Of a DNA stretch of 63,720 nucleotides, positions 7,636 to 15,032 are shown piece by piece (within the stretch, counting starts at the first letter, position 1; each line of letters starts with the position of its first letter). Made by a program: the position numbers and the translations under genes. The stretch lies in IMG/VR virus record IMGVR_UViG_3300050015_000317, positions 1 to 63,720 of that record, one strand, 5' to 3'. Below the pieces are notes generated by a model. The model saw nothing but the letters and a program-made list of their open reading frames with translations. It was not told the DNA's origin and searched no databases. Origin of the DNA: a virus.

Positions 7636-7790
7636 TGACCACACCACGAAAACCAAAGTGTGAACTTAAATCCAGCGCCACGCATCGCCATCCTGACGAG
7701 GATCGCGAGATTCAGCGGCGTGTGGGGGTCTACAGAGTGCAGGTAATGATCTGGCGGCGAATTGTTCGCTGGGAACCCAAGAAAGGATGA
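7635..7790 (+). CDS. hypothetical basic protein, 51 aa
   Basis: This Arg/Lys-rich 51-residue ORF (HRHPDEDREIQRRVGVYRVQ) starts in a TAATG overlap and ends in a 4-base overlap with the next gene. No family is recognised. Confidence 0.55.
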   Translation: MTTPRKPKCELKSSATHRHPDEDREIQRRVGVYRVQVMIWRRIVRWEPKKG

Positions 7791-7942
7791 TCGTGAAATA
7801 CCTAATGGCAATCTTGTGTCGATTGGGCCTGCACCCGTGGATAGTCAGCAACGGCGGGCTGTCTCGCTGGTGCCCCTGGTGCGAGGCGCGGCAAATTCGA
7901 TTCATGCGATTTGGTCAACTGTCGGATTGGAGAACGCTATGA
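7787..7942 (+). CDS. small Trp/Cys protein, 51 aa
   Basis: This ORF starts MIVKYLMAILCRLGLHPW and has a CPWC pair in LSRWCPWCEARQIRFMR. It overlaps both neighbours by 4 bases, and AAAGGATG precedes the start. The short CxxC protein with a hydrophobic N-terminus has unknown function. Confidence 0.55.
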   Translation: MIVKYLMAILCRLGLHPWIVSNGGLSRWCPWCEARQIRFMRFGQLSDWRTL

Positions 7943-8538
7943 CAACCGCTCCTGAACTGGACTATCAATACGAGCTGCTGGAGCTGCCGCCCCGAAAACC
8001 GAGAGTGTTAATCATCGGGCCGTCGGGCGGGGGGAAGACCACGGCGGGAGAAATGCTGTGCAAGGCGATGAGAACGCACGGCCCGGCCGACACTAGTACC
8101 ATACTGATGCTGGAATTCGCAGAGGATGAGGTTGAGCCTCTTCGAGGGGTGCTAAGCCCCAGCGTACTAGACACCGTGCGAACGGCAATCCATAGGTTCC
8201 TGCGCGACCACAAGGCCAGCCTTCGCAAAGAACTATTTGACTTCGGCAACAGAAAGAAGGCGGACAACCCGGCCTACTACGCACGTTCCGCCGTCGGGAT
8301 GTGTGACGTTGTTACCGGCGTTCGCACCAAGGCTGAACTTGCGGCGGCGCGGCCCCTGTTTGACCGCGTAATCTGGGTGCAGCGGGCGGGCTTCGAGCGG
8401 GGCGAAACCGACGAGATCGAGGCTACTGACGCGGACGAGCAATTCATCGGCCTGTCTCTTGTGGAGATGCAGGTCGCGATGGAGCAACTGGCACAAAGGC
8501 TACGCGGTGAGAGGGGTAACAATGAACAAGCGAATTGA
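7939..8538 (+). CDS. P-loop NMP kinase-like protein
   Basis: The 199-residue protein has a clean Walker A, GPSGGGKTT (27-35), in the first strand of an adenylate-kinase-like fold, with a helical lid-like region around VRTAIHRFLRDH and a late VIWVQRAG strand. This resembles phage deoxynucleoside monophosphate kinases, which would supply dNTP precursors and fits the HD nucleotidase in the same operon. The specificity cannot be read. An upstream in-frame extension overlaps two small genes and is not used; the ATG at 7939 follows GGAG. Confidence 0.7.
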   Translation: MTTAPELDYQYELLELPPRKPRVLIIGPSGGGKTTAGEMLCKAMRTHGPADTSTILMLEFAEDEVEPLRGVLSPSVLDTVRTAIHRFLRDHKASLRKELFDFGNRKKADNPAYYARSAVGMCDVVTGVRTKAELAAARPLFDRVIWVQRAGFERGETDEIEATDADEQFIGLSLVEMQVAMEQLAQRLRGERGNNEQAN

Positions 8539-8743
8539 GTTACTTGGCGGGCTAGCAACGCTTGTTGCCATTGCGGGCGTCATCCTGAACAACTGCCAGC
8601 TTTGGCCCTGCTTCCTGCTCTGGTTCGTCAGCAACGGCCTGACGCTCTGGATTCATTACCAGGCGCGTATCTGGTCCCTGGTGGCGCGTGATGCCATATT
8701 CCTTGTGTTAGCTATTGTTGGATTGATCCAATGGACGGCCTAG
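8522..8743 (+). CDS. small two-to-three-helix membrane protein
   Basis: The 73-residue protein has a hydrophobic helix at 7-25 (LGGLATLVAIAGVILNN), a second at about 28-45 and a third near the C-terminus (AIFLVLAIVGLIQW). The pattern resembles a truncated PnuC-type or other small phage inner-membrane protein, but no signature is decisive. The start overlaps the kinase gene by 17 bases and follows GAGAGG. Confidence 0.65.
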   Translation: MNKRIELLGGLATLVAIAGVILNNCQLWPCFLLWFVSNGLTLWIHYQARIWSLVARDAIFLVLAIVGLIQWTA

Positions 8744-8745
8744 TC

Positions 8746-8907
8746 ATGCCTACATTGAACCCCAAACAGACCAGACTGATGCACCAACTCCTGCGCGTAG
8801 CGGAGTGGCATAACCAAGCGGAAATCCCGACGCCAGAGCAAGAAACGGAATTAGTAGAACTCCCGTTCGGCGAGGGCGAGGAACACGACGACGACACGGA
8901 ACCATAG
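8746..8907 (+). CDS. hypothetical acidic protein, 53 aa
   Basis: This 53-residue ORF has a helical N-terminus (LNPKQTRLMHQLLRVAEW) and a Glu/Asp-rich tail (GEGEEHDDDTEP). It starts two bases after the previous stop and is not recognised. Confidence 0.5.
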   Translation: MPTLNPKQTRLMHQLLRVAEWHNQAEIPTPEQETELVELPFGEGEEHDDDTEP

Positions 8908-8933
8908 TAACCAACCCTGAAAGGAAAAGACTC

Positions 8934-9116
8934 ATGGACGAGCAGCAGGAAGTAACGGATTTGACGGTACATGACGAGCGCAAAACCTACCGTGTGCGGA
9001 CCATCTGCACGAACTGCGGAACGCGGGCGGCGATGTTGTTCCCGCTGGGCGTTCCGGTCGCTTTAGCCATCTGCCCGACATGCAAGTGTGTGACCATCAA
9101 ACCCATCATCAACTAA
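8934..9116 (+). CDS. small zinc-ribbon protein, 60 aa
   Basis: CTNCGTRAAMLFPLG and, 25 residues later, CPTCKCV give a CxxC...CxxC zinc ribbon behind a 22-residue N-terminus. GAAAGGAAAAG precedes the ATG. Small ribbons like this are numerous in the early region; the role is unknown. Confidence 0.65.
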   Translation: MDEQQEVTDLTVHDERKTYRVRTICTNCGTRAAMLFPLGVPVALAICPTCKCVTIKPIIN

Positions 9117-9130
9117 GGAAAGGATTCCGA

Positions 9131-9967
9131 ATGAACAAGCACGTAGACAACCTGATTGTTGTGAGCGACCTGCACTGCGGCTGCAAGATGGGCCTGTGCC
9201 CTGACCACCCCGTACAACTGGACGACGGCGGAACCTACCAGCCCTCGCGCGTGCAGCGCACGATGTGGGCGTGGTGGCAAGAGTTTTGGCATGATTGGGT
9301 GCCCGAAGTCTGCCACGGCCAGCCCTACGCCGTGCTGGTCAATGGTGACGCGCTCGATGGTGTTCACCACGGCGCGGTAACGCAGGTGTCAAACAACTTG
9401 GCCGACCAGCAGGCGATTGCCGAACTGTGCCTGCGGCCCGTCCGCGACCGTTGCCAGGGGCGGTTCTACATGATTCGCGGAACCGAGGCCCACGTAGGCC
9501 CCAGCGGACAGCAGGAGGAGGCGTTAGCGCGATCGCTTGATGCGGTCAAGGACTCAGAAGGTCGGCGGGCGCGCTATGAGGCGTGGATTCGCGTCGGCAG
9601 CGGCCTCGTTCACTGTTTGCACCACATTGGCACGACCGGCTCGATGCACTACGAGAGTACGGCCGTCACCAAGGAACTAACGGAATCCTATGCCGAAGCC
9701 GGCCGCTGGCGAAACCGCCCGCCCGATGTCGTGGTGCGCTCGCACCGCCACCGCAATATCGAGGTCCGCGTGCCTACGTCGCTGGGCTACGGCATCAGCT
9801 TCACTACGGCGGCCTGGCAGCTCAAAACGCCCTTCGCGTTCCGCATTCCCGGTGGCCGGCTGACTACCCCGCAGATCGGCGGAAGCGCCATCATCCAGGG
9901 CGACCACGACCTGTACACGCGGCACCGGGTCTGGTCTATCGGCCGCACCAAGGAGGTTGTACTGTGA
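9131..9967 (+). CDS. calcineurin-like metallophosphoesterase
   Basis: The 278-residue protein shows the two-metal phosphoesterase signature in order: SDLHCG (D13, H15), NGDALDG (about 73-79), RGTEAH in place of the usual GNHD/E, LHHIGT, and RSHRH near the C-terminus. Such enzymes hydrolyse phosphodiesters or phosphomonoesters, with nucleic acids or cyclic nucleotides as typical phage substrates. The third motif is altered (GTEAH instead of GNHE), but the His is kept. AAAGGATT precedes the start. The stop overlaps the following GTG. Confidence 0.82.
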   Translation: MNKHVDNLIVVSDLHCGCKMGLCPDHPVQLDDGGTYQPSRVQRTMWAWWQEFWHDWVPEVCHGQPYAVLVNGDALDGVHHGAVTQVSNNLADQQAIAELCLRPVRDRCQGRFYMIRGTEAHVGPSGQQEEALARSLDAVKDSEGRRARYEAWIRVGSGLVHCLHHIGTTGSMHYESTAVTKELTESYAEAGRWRNRPPDVVVRSHRHRNIEVRVPTSLGYGISFTTAAWQLKTPFAFRIPGGRLTTPQIGGSAIIQGDHDLYTRHRVWSIGRTKEVVL

Positions 9968-10227
9968 AGAAGGCCAAGATTACGCGCGACGAGTGGATGG
10001 AGGAGCTAGACAGGATTTCGCAACGTCCCAGCGATCCGGGCAAGACACAATCCGAACTGGCTTCACAATGGGGCGTATCACATCGGATTGCGCAGGTTCG
10101 TATCGCCAAGTTGAATAGTGCTGGCAGCCTGATTACGGGCAAGCGGTACGCAAAAGACGCACGGGGACACTGGATAGCATTCGTTGTCTACCGGCTCAAG
10201 GGCAGGAAGGGGGCTACAAATGCCTAA
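9964..10227 (+). CDS. helix-turn-helix DNA-binding protein, 87 aa
   Basis: KTQSELASQWGVSHRIAQVRIAKLNSAG reads as a winged helix-turn-helix, with TQSELASQWGVS as the first two helices and RIAQVRIAKL as the recognition helix. A GTG start overlaps the metallophosphoesterase stop and follows AAGGAGG. It may regulate the early region or act in replication; no operator could be assigned. Confidence 0.65.
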   Translation: MKKAKITRDEWMEELDRISQRPSDPGKTQSELASQWGVSHRIAQVRIAKLNSAGSLITGKRYAKDARGHWIAFVVYRLKGRKGATNA

Positions 10228-10528
10228 AACCCTATTCCCCGCCATCACGCCGCCCGTTCACGTCCTGGCATGCAGGGCTAACACCACGATCAGCCTTACC
10301 AGCGACACCAGGACATGCTCGGTAACCCATCAATCCGTGCCCGCCAACCTGATTTTGACGATCCGGCAGGGCAAGGGCGAGAAACGGCGGTACTACTCGA
10401 CGTGGCAGCAACTCGTCCGCCTGGGGCCGCGCACGTTGGCTGAGTTCATCCCCGACGCGGGCGCGGTCACGGCAGCGATAGCGGCTATGGAACACCTGCG
10501 GCTGCAGTACCGACAGTTTGACCTCTAA
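10220..10528 (+). CDS. hypothetical protein, 102 aa
   Basis: This 102-residue mixed alpha/beta protein ends in a helix (LAEFIPDAGAVTAAIAAMEHL). It starts within the last codons of the HTH gene after GGAAGG. No family is recognised. Confidence 0.6.
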   Translation: MPKTLFPAITPPVHVLACRANTTISLTSDTRTCSVTHQSVPANLILTIRQGKGEKRRYYSTWQQLVRLGPRTLAEFIPDAGAVTAAIAAMEHLRLQYRQFDL

Positions 10529-10555
10529 CCGCCCAAATGGGCAAGGAAATTGAAA

Positions 10556-11080
10556 ATGAAGACAGCAGCGTGGATTCTAGCGGTGGTCCTGTTTGTGCTC
10601 ACTGTCGTTATGATTCGGGGCCGCATCGTGGCGGATTGGGAGTATGAGAGCACCATTTCTGCACCGTGGCTGTTGGCCGATAAGGCATCGACCATACCCC
10701 AGAAGACAAAGTACATCGACCAGTTTGTTGCGAATTTGGAGGGCTTGCATCTTAATGACGAACACAGCGCCATTTTCTTGACGACGCCCAATAACTCGTT
10801 CGGGGAAAATCTGGCGCAGCTCAAAACGCTCCGGGTGCGGCTGCACGAGATAGAGAAGATGGACGTTACCAGCTTCCAGTACCAGACGGCCATGCAGCAG
10901 ATCACGGCCCAAGAGCAGGGCGAGGCCAAGAACATGCTGTCTGTCTTTGAGGGCACCTGGATCAAGGCGCATTTCTGGTATGTGTGGAATTGGATTGGTG
11001 GCGTGATTGTGGTACTGCTGAGTCTCGCCGCGTCGGCCGATGTCGGGCTATTTATTGCAGCCTACGAGGCGTGGTACTAG
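10556..11080 (+). CDS. membrane protein with two TM helices
   Basis: The 174-residue product has a TM helix at about 5-22 (AAWILAVVLFVLTVVMI), a 110-residue helical soluble middle and a C-terminal TM pair starting WNWIGGVIVVLLSLAA. ATG at 10556 is 8 bases after AAGGA; a TTG at 10550 is too close. It is the last gene of the rightward early operon. Its final 29 bases overlap, tail to tail, the leftward serine recombinase gene, and no terminator separates them. Confidence 0.65.
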   Translation: MKTAAWILAVVLFVLTVVMIRGRIVADWEYESTISAPWLLADKASTIPQKTKYIDQFVANLEGLHLNDEHSAIFLTTPNNSFGENLAQLKTLRVRLHEIEKMDVTSFQYQTAMQQITAQEQGEAKNMLSVFEGTWIKAHFWYVWNWIGGVIVVLLSLAASADVGLFIAAYEAWY

Positions 11081-11759
11081 TCTTGAGCGCCCTCCACACT
11101 GACGCCTCGGACCACGCCGAACCCCGTGGCGTGGTCTTGTTTTGCGCGTTCATCTCTGCGGCTATCCGCGCGTAGGTAGCGCCGCCCTCGCGCAGCGCCC
11201 GCATCGCGGGCAGCGTGTCCACTAGAAGCGACAAACTTCGCTCGTGGCGGTGCTCTGCGGCAGTGGCGCGGCCCTTTGCGGCAGCGATCTTCCACGCCTC
11301 TCGCTGTTGTGGCGTCCAAAATCCCTCCCGCTGACTGCCGAGCTTGACGCCGCGAGCCTTGGCCGCGCCAAGTGCCAGCTTGGTATTCAGGCTGATTCGG
11401 TCGGCCTCGTATTCCGCGACCAGGGCCATGATCCCGATCATAAACTTGTTGGCTTCCGGCATGTCGGCGGCTTTGAACTCAACGCCAGATTCGCGGATGG
11501 ACACCAGGAACGCGAGATTGCGCAGGAGCCTATCTAATCGCGCCACGATCAGGGTTGCCCCCGCCCGCTTACAGTGGGCCAGGGCCTTGAGCAGCTCTGG
11601 CCGGTCGCACCGCTTGCCAGATTCGACCTCGACGTAATCCGCTATGACGCCACCGTTGGCGTTGGTGTAGGTTGCTACGGCGACACGTTGCGCCTCTAAA
11701 CCTAGACCACTCCGGCCCTGACGATCTGTACTTACGCGGTAGTATGCAATTAGCTGCAT
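11052..11759 (-). CDS. serine recombinase (resolvase/invertase family)
   Basis: The 235-residue protein starts MQLIAYYRVSTDRQG with the catalytic serine at position 10. It continues with ESGKRCDRPELL and VARLDRLLRN, the arginine-rich part of the active site, followed by the long E helix. The C-terminus is a short HTH-type segment (YARIAAEMNAQ...) rather than the large zinc/coiled-coil domain of large serine integrases. It could be the phage integrase or a DNA invertase/resolvase. No inverted-repeat-bounded invertible segment was seen beside it. It is the last gene of the leftward operon, starting 2 bases after the previous stop. Confidence 0.88.
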   Translation of the reverse strand: MQLIAYYRVSTDRQGRSGLGLEAQRVAVATYTNANGGVIADYVEVESGKRCDRPELLKALAHCKRAGATLIVARLDRLLRNLAFLVSIRESGVEFKAADMPEANKFMIGIMALVAEYEADRISLNTKLALGAAKARGVKLGSQREGFWTPQQREAWKIAAAKGRATAAEHRHERSLSLLVDTLPAMRALREGGATYARIAAEMNAQNKTTPRGSAWSEASVWRALKTSTTPRRLQ

Positions 11760-11761
11760 GG

Positions 11762-12013
11762 CTACCCTTCCTTCATCGGTTCCACGGGCGGCAGCATCAC
11801 GGGCGCGGGTTCGGCCTTGGGCGCTTCGGGTTCCGGCTCCGGCGGATTGGTGATCTCCCACTGCCGCAGGCCGATCTCGATGATGTACTGCGCAGCGTTA
11901 GACAGGCCACGGCGCTCGACCTTGGCCACGCGCACGAGACGCGCCTTCACGGAGCGCAGCGCAGACACGTTCAAGGGCACAAACGGATCATCGGTGTTTC
12001 GGTATCGGGGCAT
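11762..12013 (-). CDS. hypothetical protein with Pro/Glu tail, 83 aa
   Basis: The N-terminal 50 residues (VPLNVSALRSVKARLVRVAK...LSNAAQYIIEIGLRQW) have the look of a ribbon-helix-helix DNA-binding protein. The last 25 are Pro/Glu/Ala repeats. It sits immediately upstream of the recombinase and might act as its directionality or repressor partner, but this is inferred from position and fold only. Confidence 0.6.
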   Translation of the reverse strand: MPRYRNTDDPFVPLNVSALRSVKARLVRVAKVERRGLSNAAQYIIEIGLRQWEITNPPEPEPEAPKAEPAPVMLPPVEPMKEG

Positions 12014-12016
12014 CGT

Positions 12017-12409
12017 TCAGCTTCCTTTCGGGTTCGGGGTTGTGTTGGTCGTCTCTGCCGTCGTCTTTACTAGAGCGGCGCGGGCCTGCTCCAGCCATTT
12101 CGCATCGGGCGATCCGGCGTCGGGGGTGTCGCCAGCGAATGCGGGGTTGTCTAGTTTGTCCACGATCCACCGCAGCGCCGCTACGAGTTCGTCGTGGGCG
12201 TTGTCCGGGGCGCGACGGTTCCAGGTCTCCAGGGCCGTCTTGCGAGTAGAGCCTGTAACCTGTGGGGCCGCATTACACTCATCGTTGTCGCACATAACCA
12301 TTCGCTTCTGCGGACCGCCACCATGCCAAGGCTCGATGAACGGCTGATGTCCGCAGAACGGACACGGCTTGGCATCTTCCTTCGACAATCGCACTGGTTC
12401 GTTGCTCAC
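12017..12409 (-). CDS. Lar-family restriction alleviation-like protein
   Basis: The 130-residue protein has [14 protein letters not shown] near the N-terminus, a second Cys pair CDNDECN, and LETWNRRA. This is the Lar/zinc-ribbon pattern in which CPFCG is followed by a 'W(N)xR' motif. Lar of Rac prophage reduces type I restriction. The C-terminal 60 residues are an unrelated helical extension. It starts with GTG at 12409, after AGGAGAATGA on the coding strand. Confidence 0.7.
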   Translation of the reverse strand: MSNEPVRLSKEDAKPCPFCGHQPFIEPWHGGGPQKRMVMCDNDECNAAPQVTGSTRKTALETWNRRAPDNAHDELVAALRWIVDKLDNPAFAGDTPDAGSPDAKWLEQARAALVKTTAETTNTTPNPKGS

Positions 12410-12436
12410 GTCATTCTCCTGCGCCCTCGCGGGCGG

Positions 12437-12595
12437 TTAATGGTTCTTTGCTGCATCAATCAGCGCCAACAGGTCATCGCGCCGCTGTAGTAATTCCCAG
12501 TTCCAGCACCGGCCGGAACAGTTCCGAAATATCTCGTCCGTGATCTTGCGGGCAACGGCTCGCAGTTCGGCTTGGTAGGCTTCCAGTAGCGTCAT
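12437..12595 (-). CDS. hypothetical protein, 52 aa
   Basis: The ATG at 12595 overlaps the stop of the upstream gene by 4 bases, giving a 52-residue helical protein (LLEAYQAELRAVARKIT) with a CSGRCWNW patch. A longer frame exists, but it overlaps the previous gene. Confidence 0.5.
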   Translation of the reverse strand: MTLLEAYQAELRAVARKITDEIFRNCSGRCWNWELLQRRDDLLALIDAAKNH

Positions 12596-12816
12596 AGCCC
12601 ACCGTCCACGTCCATCAAATCCAGCTCTAGCGCCGCCAGTCCGCACTCGGTCTGCTTGCGTCGGTCGCCGCGCTCGCCAGCACGTCGCGCCTCGCGGCGT
12701 AGCAGGTCGCTCATCGCGCGCCGCTGGTCGCGGATCAGCCGCTCGATAGCCTCGATCATGCTGGAGGTAGCGTATCCGCAGTTGACGAGTGGGATGTTTT
12801 CATTTACACTGACCAT
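12592..12816 (-). CDS. hypothetical protein, 74 aa
   Basis: This 74-residue basic helical protein has ERLIRDQRRAMSDLLRREAR, probably a coiled coil, and AAGGAG lies upstream on the coding strand. No family is recognised. Confidence 0.55.
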   Translation of the reverse strand: MVSVNENIPLVNCGYATSSMIEAIERLIRDQRRAMSDLLRREARRAGERGDRRKQTECGLAALELDLMDVDGGL

Positions 12817-12851
12817 GTTCGCAAGCTCCTTTCCTTTTGCCGGTTCCCCGG

Positions 12852-13259
12852 CTATTTGGTGGCCTTGGAAATTGCGGCGCGGGCGGCGTCAATACGGTTC
12901 TTCCGCAGAGCGTTAAACTCCTCATGCGACAAGCCCGTCTTCGTTCCGTCATTACCACGACCATCGCCGTACACCATCGCCGGGCCTTCCGACTGCGCAA
13001 GCAACCCCTCCAGCGCCGCCAACAGGTCAGGGGCGGCTTTCAGCAGATTAGCAACGGCCCTGGGATTGTAACCAGACTCGCCGTAAATCATCGCCACAGC
13101 ATGACCGCCCATGTACTCCTCGCCGGTGTCTGGCCACAGGTACAGGTCGCCCTTGTCGTTGGTGCCACCTTCCAGCTTGAGTTTGCAGTCAAGCGCGCGG
13201 GCATGTTCCCTGTTCGCCTGATCTGTAACGGCGCGTCGTTCCTTGTTTGTCATGTTCAT
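12852..13259 (-). CDS. hypothetical protein, 135 aa
   Basis: This 135-residue soluble protein contains LLKAAPDLLAALEGLL, a helical stretch common in small phage early proteins, followed by a C-terminal region ending AARAAISKA. The same C-terminal pattern (IRAALAKA) occurs in the next gene upstream. The function is unknown. Confidence 0.6.
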   Translation of the reverse strand: MNMTNKERRAVTDQANREHARALDCKLKLEGGTNDKGDLYLWPDTGEEYMGGHAVAMIYGESGYNPRAVANLLKAAPDLLAALEGLLAQSEGPAMVYGDGRGNDGTKTGLSHEEFNALRKNRIDAARAAISKATK

Positions 13260-13285
13260 CCTTTTGCGGCGTTGCCGCGTTTGAG

Positions 13286-13441
13286 TTACTTGGTTCCTTG
13301 GGCCTTGGCGAGGGCAGCGCGGATCGCCTTGGTATAACCAACCACAAAGGCCACGCTGGCGTCCGTGGTGTTTTGTACCTGCATGTGCGCCCGGATAATG
13401 CGCCGGCAGTTCGCGCGTAGCTCTGTCAATATCACAGTCAT
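13286..13441 (-). CDS. hypothetical protein, 51 aa
   Basis: Read from ATG 13441, this protein is MTVILTELRANCRRIIRAHM... and ends IRAALAKAQGTK. It is a basic helical protein. AAAGAG precedes the ATG on the coding strand. A longer in-frame start overlaps the neighbouring gene at 13467. Confidence 0.5.
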   Translation of the reverse strand: MTVILTELRANCRRIIRAHMQVQNTTDASVAFVVGYTKAIRAALAKAQGTK

Positions 13442-13466
13442 TCTCTTTCGGTGTTTGATTTCGGAA

Positions 13467-13637
13467 CTACTCTTTTTCAACATCCTTCAATGGGACACAA
13501 ACATAATCCCCATCATCACAGAAGATCCGGACCAGTTTCCCGAGCTTGGGATGATCTTCCATCAAATGGGCTTTACCGGCATACTTATTTTTGCCGGAGA
13601 AAAAGAATACCCTGTCTTTGGCTTTGATGGTTTTCAT
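13467..13637 (-). CDS. small SH3-like/KOW-like protein, 56 aa
   Basis: This short leftward gene begins MKTIKAKDRVFFFSGKNKY and ends VCVPLKDVEKE. The alternating strands with FSGKNKYAGKAH suggest a small beta-barrel. GGTAGC with AAAGG lies upstream. It fits exactly between its neighbours in the leftward operon, which is the main support. Confidence 0.6.
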   Translation of the reverse strand: MKTIKAKDRVFFFSGKNKYAGKAHLMEDHPKLGKLVRIFCDDGDYVCVPLKDVEKE

Positions 13638-13641
13638 ACGG

Positions 13642-13746
13642 CTACCTTTCAGTGTTTGGTTTCGGGACTACTTCTTTTTGCCGAAAAACATTCGCAATCG
13701 GTGCGGCCTGGGCGACGGTCAGGGGATTGTGGTTGGCGCGGGTCAT
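13642..13746 (-). CDS. micro-protein, 34 aa
   Basis: This 34-residue ORF (MTRANHNPLTVAQAAPIANV) starts in an ATGA overlap with the upstream gene and ends 4 bases before the next start. It is too short to classify. It is retained because it fills the operon without a gap. Confidence 0.4.
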   Translation of the reverse strand: MTRANHNPLTVAQAAPIANVFRQKEVVPKPNTER

Positions 13747-13973
13747 CGCTCGTGCCCTGTCTCGATCTGCCGGACTCGACCTGTGCCGTCCGTCCACACA
13801 ACGACGCCGTTAGGCAGGCGCAGCGTGTACCCTGCCGCTCCATCCGCCGGATGATCACAGGCGGCGATAGGCGTCCCGCCGCCAGGGCGATATATAGCCA
13901 GGGCGTCGGCCTGCAGCGCGGTCCGGTAGAGGACTCTAGACATGCCAGTTGCGGCTCTCTGCTCTGTCGTCAT
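13743..13973 (-). CDS. hypothetical protein, 76 aa
   Basis: From ATG 13973, which follows CAGGAGTACAGGATC on the coding strand, the protein is MTTEQRAATGMSRVLYRT... It is mostly beta, ending in GVVVWTDGTGRVRQIE. The 105-base gap upstream (13974-14078) contains two GC-rich inverted repeats that could be a processing or pausing hairpin. Confidence 0.55.
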   Translation of the reverse strand: MTTEQRAATGMSRVLYRTALQADALAIYRPGGGTPIAACDHPADGAAGYTLRLPNGVVVWTDGTGRVRQIETGHER

Positions 13974-14078
13974 GATCCTGTACTCCTGTTTGGGCCGGCC
14001 AATTGCCGGCCATCCTGCGCCACCACGGCACGGGCCGCGTACCGCCGTGGGCACGGTACGCAGCCGGGGTCGAGAGGG

Positions 14079-14291
14079 CTACTTGACGCGACCGATGTAG
14101 TAACCAAGCCCGGTAGGCGCGTCGGGCTGGCCGCAGGTGTCAGACGGTAAGTCGCTGGCTAGCTCGCCGACCGTATCCACGAGTCGCCAGAGCGCAGCCG
14201 GGGCCTCTGACGCTGTGTCCAGCATCCGCGCGGCGTCCCGTAGCATCGTCTGTATCCGTTTGAGTTGCATCTGTGCCATTTCCATCTTCAT
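14079..14291 (-). CDS. hypothetical helical protein, 70 aa
   Basis: This is a short coiled-coil-like N-terminus (MKMEMAQMQLKRIQTMLRDA) followed by an acidic middle and a GLGYYIGRVK end. GAAGGAG lies upstream of the ATG on the coding strand. It is unknown. Confidence 0.55.
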   Translation of the reverse strand: MKMEMAQMQLKRIQTMLRDAARMLDTASEAPAALWRLVDTVGELASDLPSDTCGQPDAPTGLGYYIGRVK

Positions 14292-14312
14292 TCTCCTTCC
14301 GCTCTCGCGGGG

Positions 14313-14486
14313 TTAGTAAGCCAGGTAGTGCGCGGGCTTCTTGCCGCTGGTAACGTTCTCGATGATGGCGTCCAGCTCGGCGCGGTTCTGTCTGACAAAC
14401 TCGCGCTTTGACAGGCGAGAGCCACGCCACCAGTTGTAAAGCCCTTCATCGTTGTCAATCCACTGTTCACGTTCTTGATTGTTCAT
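14313..14486 (-). CDS. hypothetical protein, 57 aa, first gene of leftward operon
   Basis: ATG 14486 is preceded by AAGGAATAGGACG, a good ribosome site, whereas the in-frame TTG at 14537 has none. The product MNNQEREQWIDNDEGLYNWW... is a small soluble helical protein. It is the first gene downstream of the leftward promoter at 14550-14578. Confidence 0.6.
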   Translation of the reverse strand: MNNQEREQWIDNDEGLYNWWRGSRLSKREFVRQNRAELDAIIENVTSGKKPAHYLAY

Positions 14487-14549
14487 CGTCCTATTCCTTT
14501 GCTCTTGAGGTTGTGTATTCGGTTTCTCGTTGCTCAATCTCTATCGTCA

Positions 14550-14578
14550 ATATTACTCCATGATCTTTAGCAAGTCAA
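14550..14578 (-). promoter_or_regulatory. leftward sigma70-type promoter
   Basis: On the minus strand, TTGACT (14578-14573) is separated by 17 bases from TAATAT (14555-14550). It reads toward the leftward operon 14486-11052 and lies in the AT-rich gap between divergent genes. Confidence 0.6.
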
Positions 14579-14656
14579 TGGGGAAAATATAATTTCTTTT
14601 AGTATCTTGTAGGCCCAAGATATAGCTAATAAATCTCTAGGTATTGTGGTTTTCAG

Positions 14657-14686
14657 TTGACAATATACAAGGCGCATGTTTACAAT
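14657..14686 (+). promoter_or_regulatory. rightward sigma70-type promoter
   Basis: A perfect TTGACA (14657-14662), an 18-base spacer and TACAAT (14681-14686) give one of the best promoters in the window. Transcription would start about 15-20 bases before the ATG at 14709, so the 5' leader is very short. It diverges from the leftward promoter about 80 bases away. Confidence 0.7.
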
Positions 14687-14708
14687 CCAGGCAAGAAAGG
14701 CGCGAATC

Positions 14709-14975
14709 ATGGATGATGACCGCACGACGTGCAAATTATGCGGGGGACCGTATCGGGGCGATAAGGGGCGGACCAAGGTCAACGACCCACTCTATATGGT
14801 ATATGTTCGCGGCTGGGGCTGGATTTGCTTCGATTGTCTACTGGGTATGTCCTGGATACCCACAACGCGCCGCCGGCAAATGTGGTACGTGGAGAATGTC
14901 GTAGGGGATACGGGGCAGAACACGCCGAAAAACCGCAAGCGCCGAAGCCGAGCAAAGAAAAATCTAGCGGGCTAG
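14709..14975 (+). CDS. zinc-ribbon protein, 88 aa
   Basis: CKLCGGPY (residues 9-16) and CFDCLLG form a zinc ribbon. The C-terminal 25 residues are very basic (KNRKRRSRAKKNL), suggesting nucleic-acid binding. It is the first gene under the promoter at 14657, so it may be expressed early or in lysogeny, independently of the structural genes. Confidence 0.65.
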   Translation: MDDDRTTCKLCGGPYRGDKGRTKVNDPLYMVYVRGWGWICFDCLLGMSWIPTTRRRQMWYVENVVGDTGQNTPKNRKRRSRAKKNLAG

Positions 14976-15032
14976 ACGGAATGGTGACAGAAATTACCAC
15001 GATTTGCGGCCTTTATTAGATATAGGTACACG

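Noticed and set aside
11052-11080. Frameshift or assembly error at the convergent overlap of two genes
   Set aside because: Both frames are intact to their stops; a short tail-to-tail overlap is common in compact phage genomes.
14600-14620. Group I intron core-like AAGATATAG
   Set aside because: The match is short and no P/Q/R/S partner elements were found; the region is a promoter gap.
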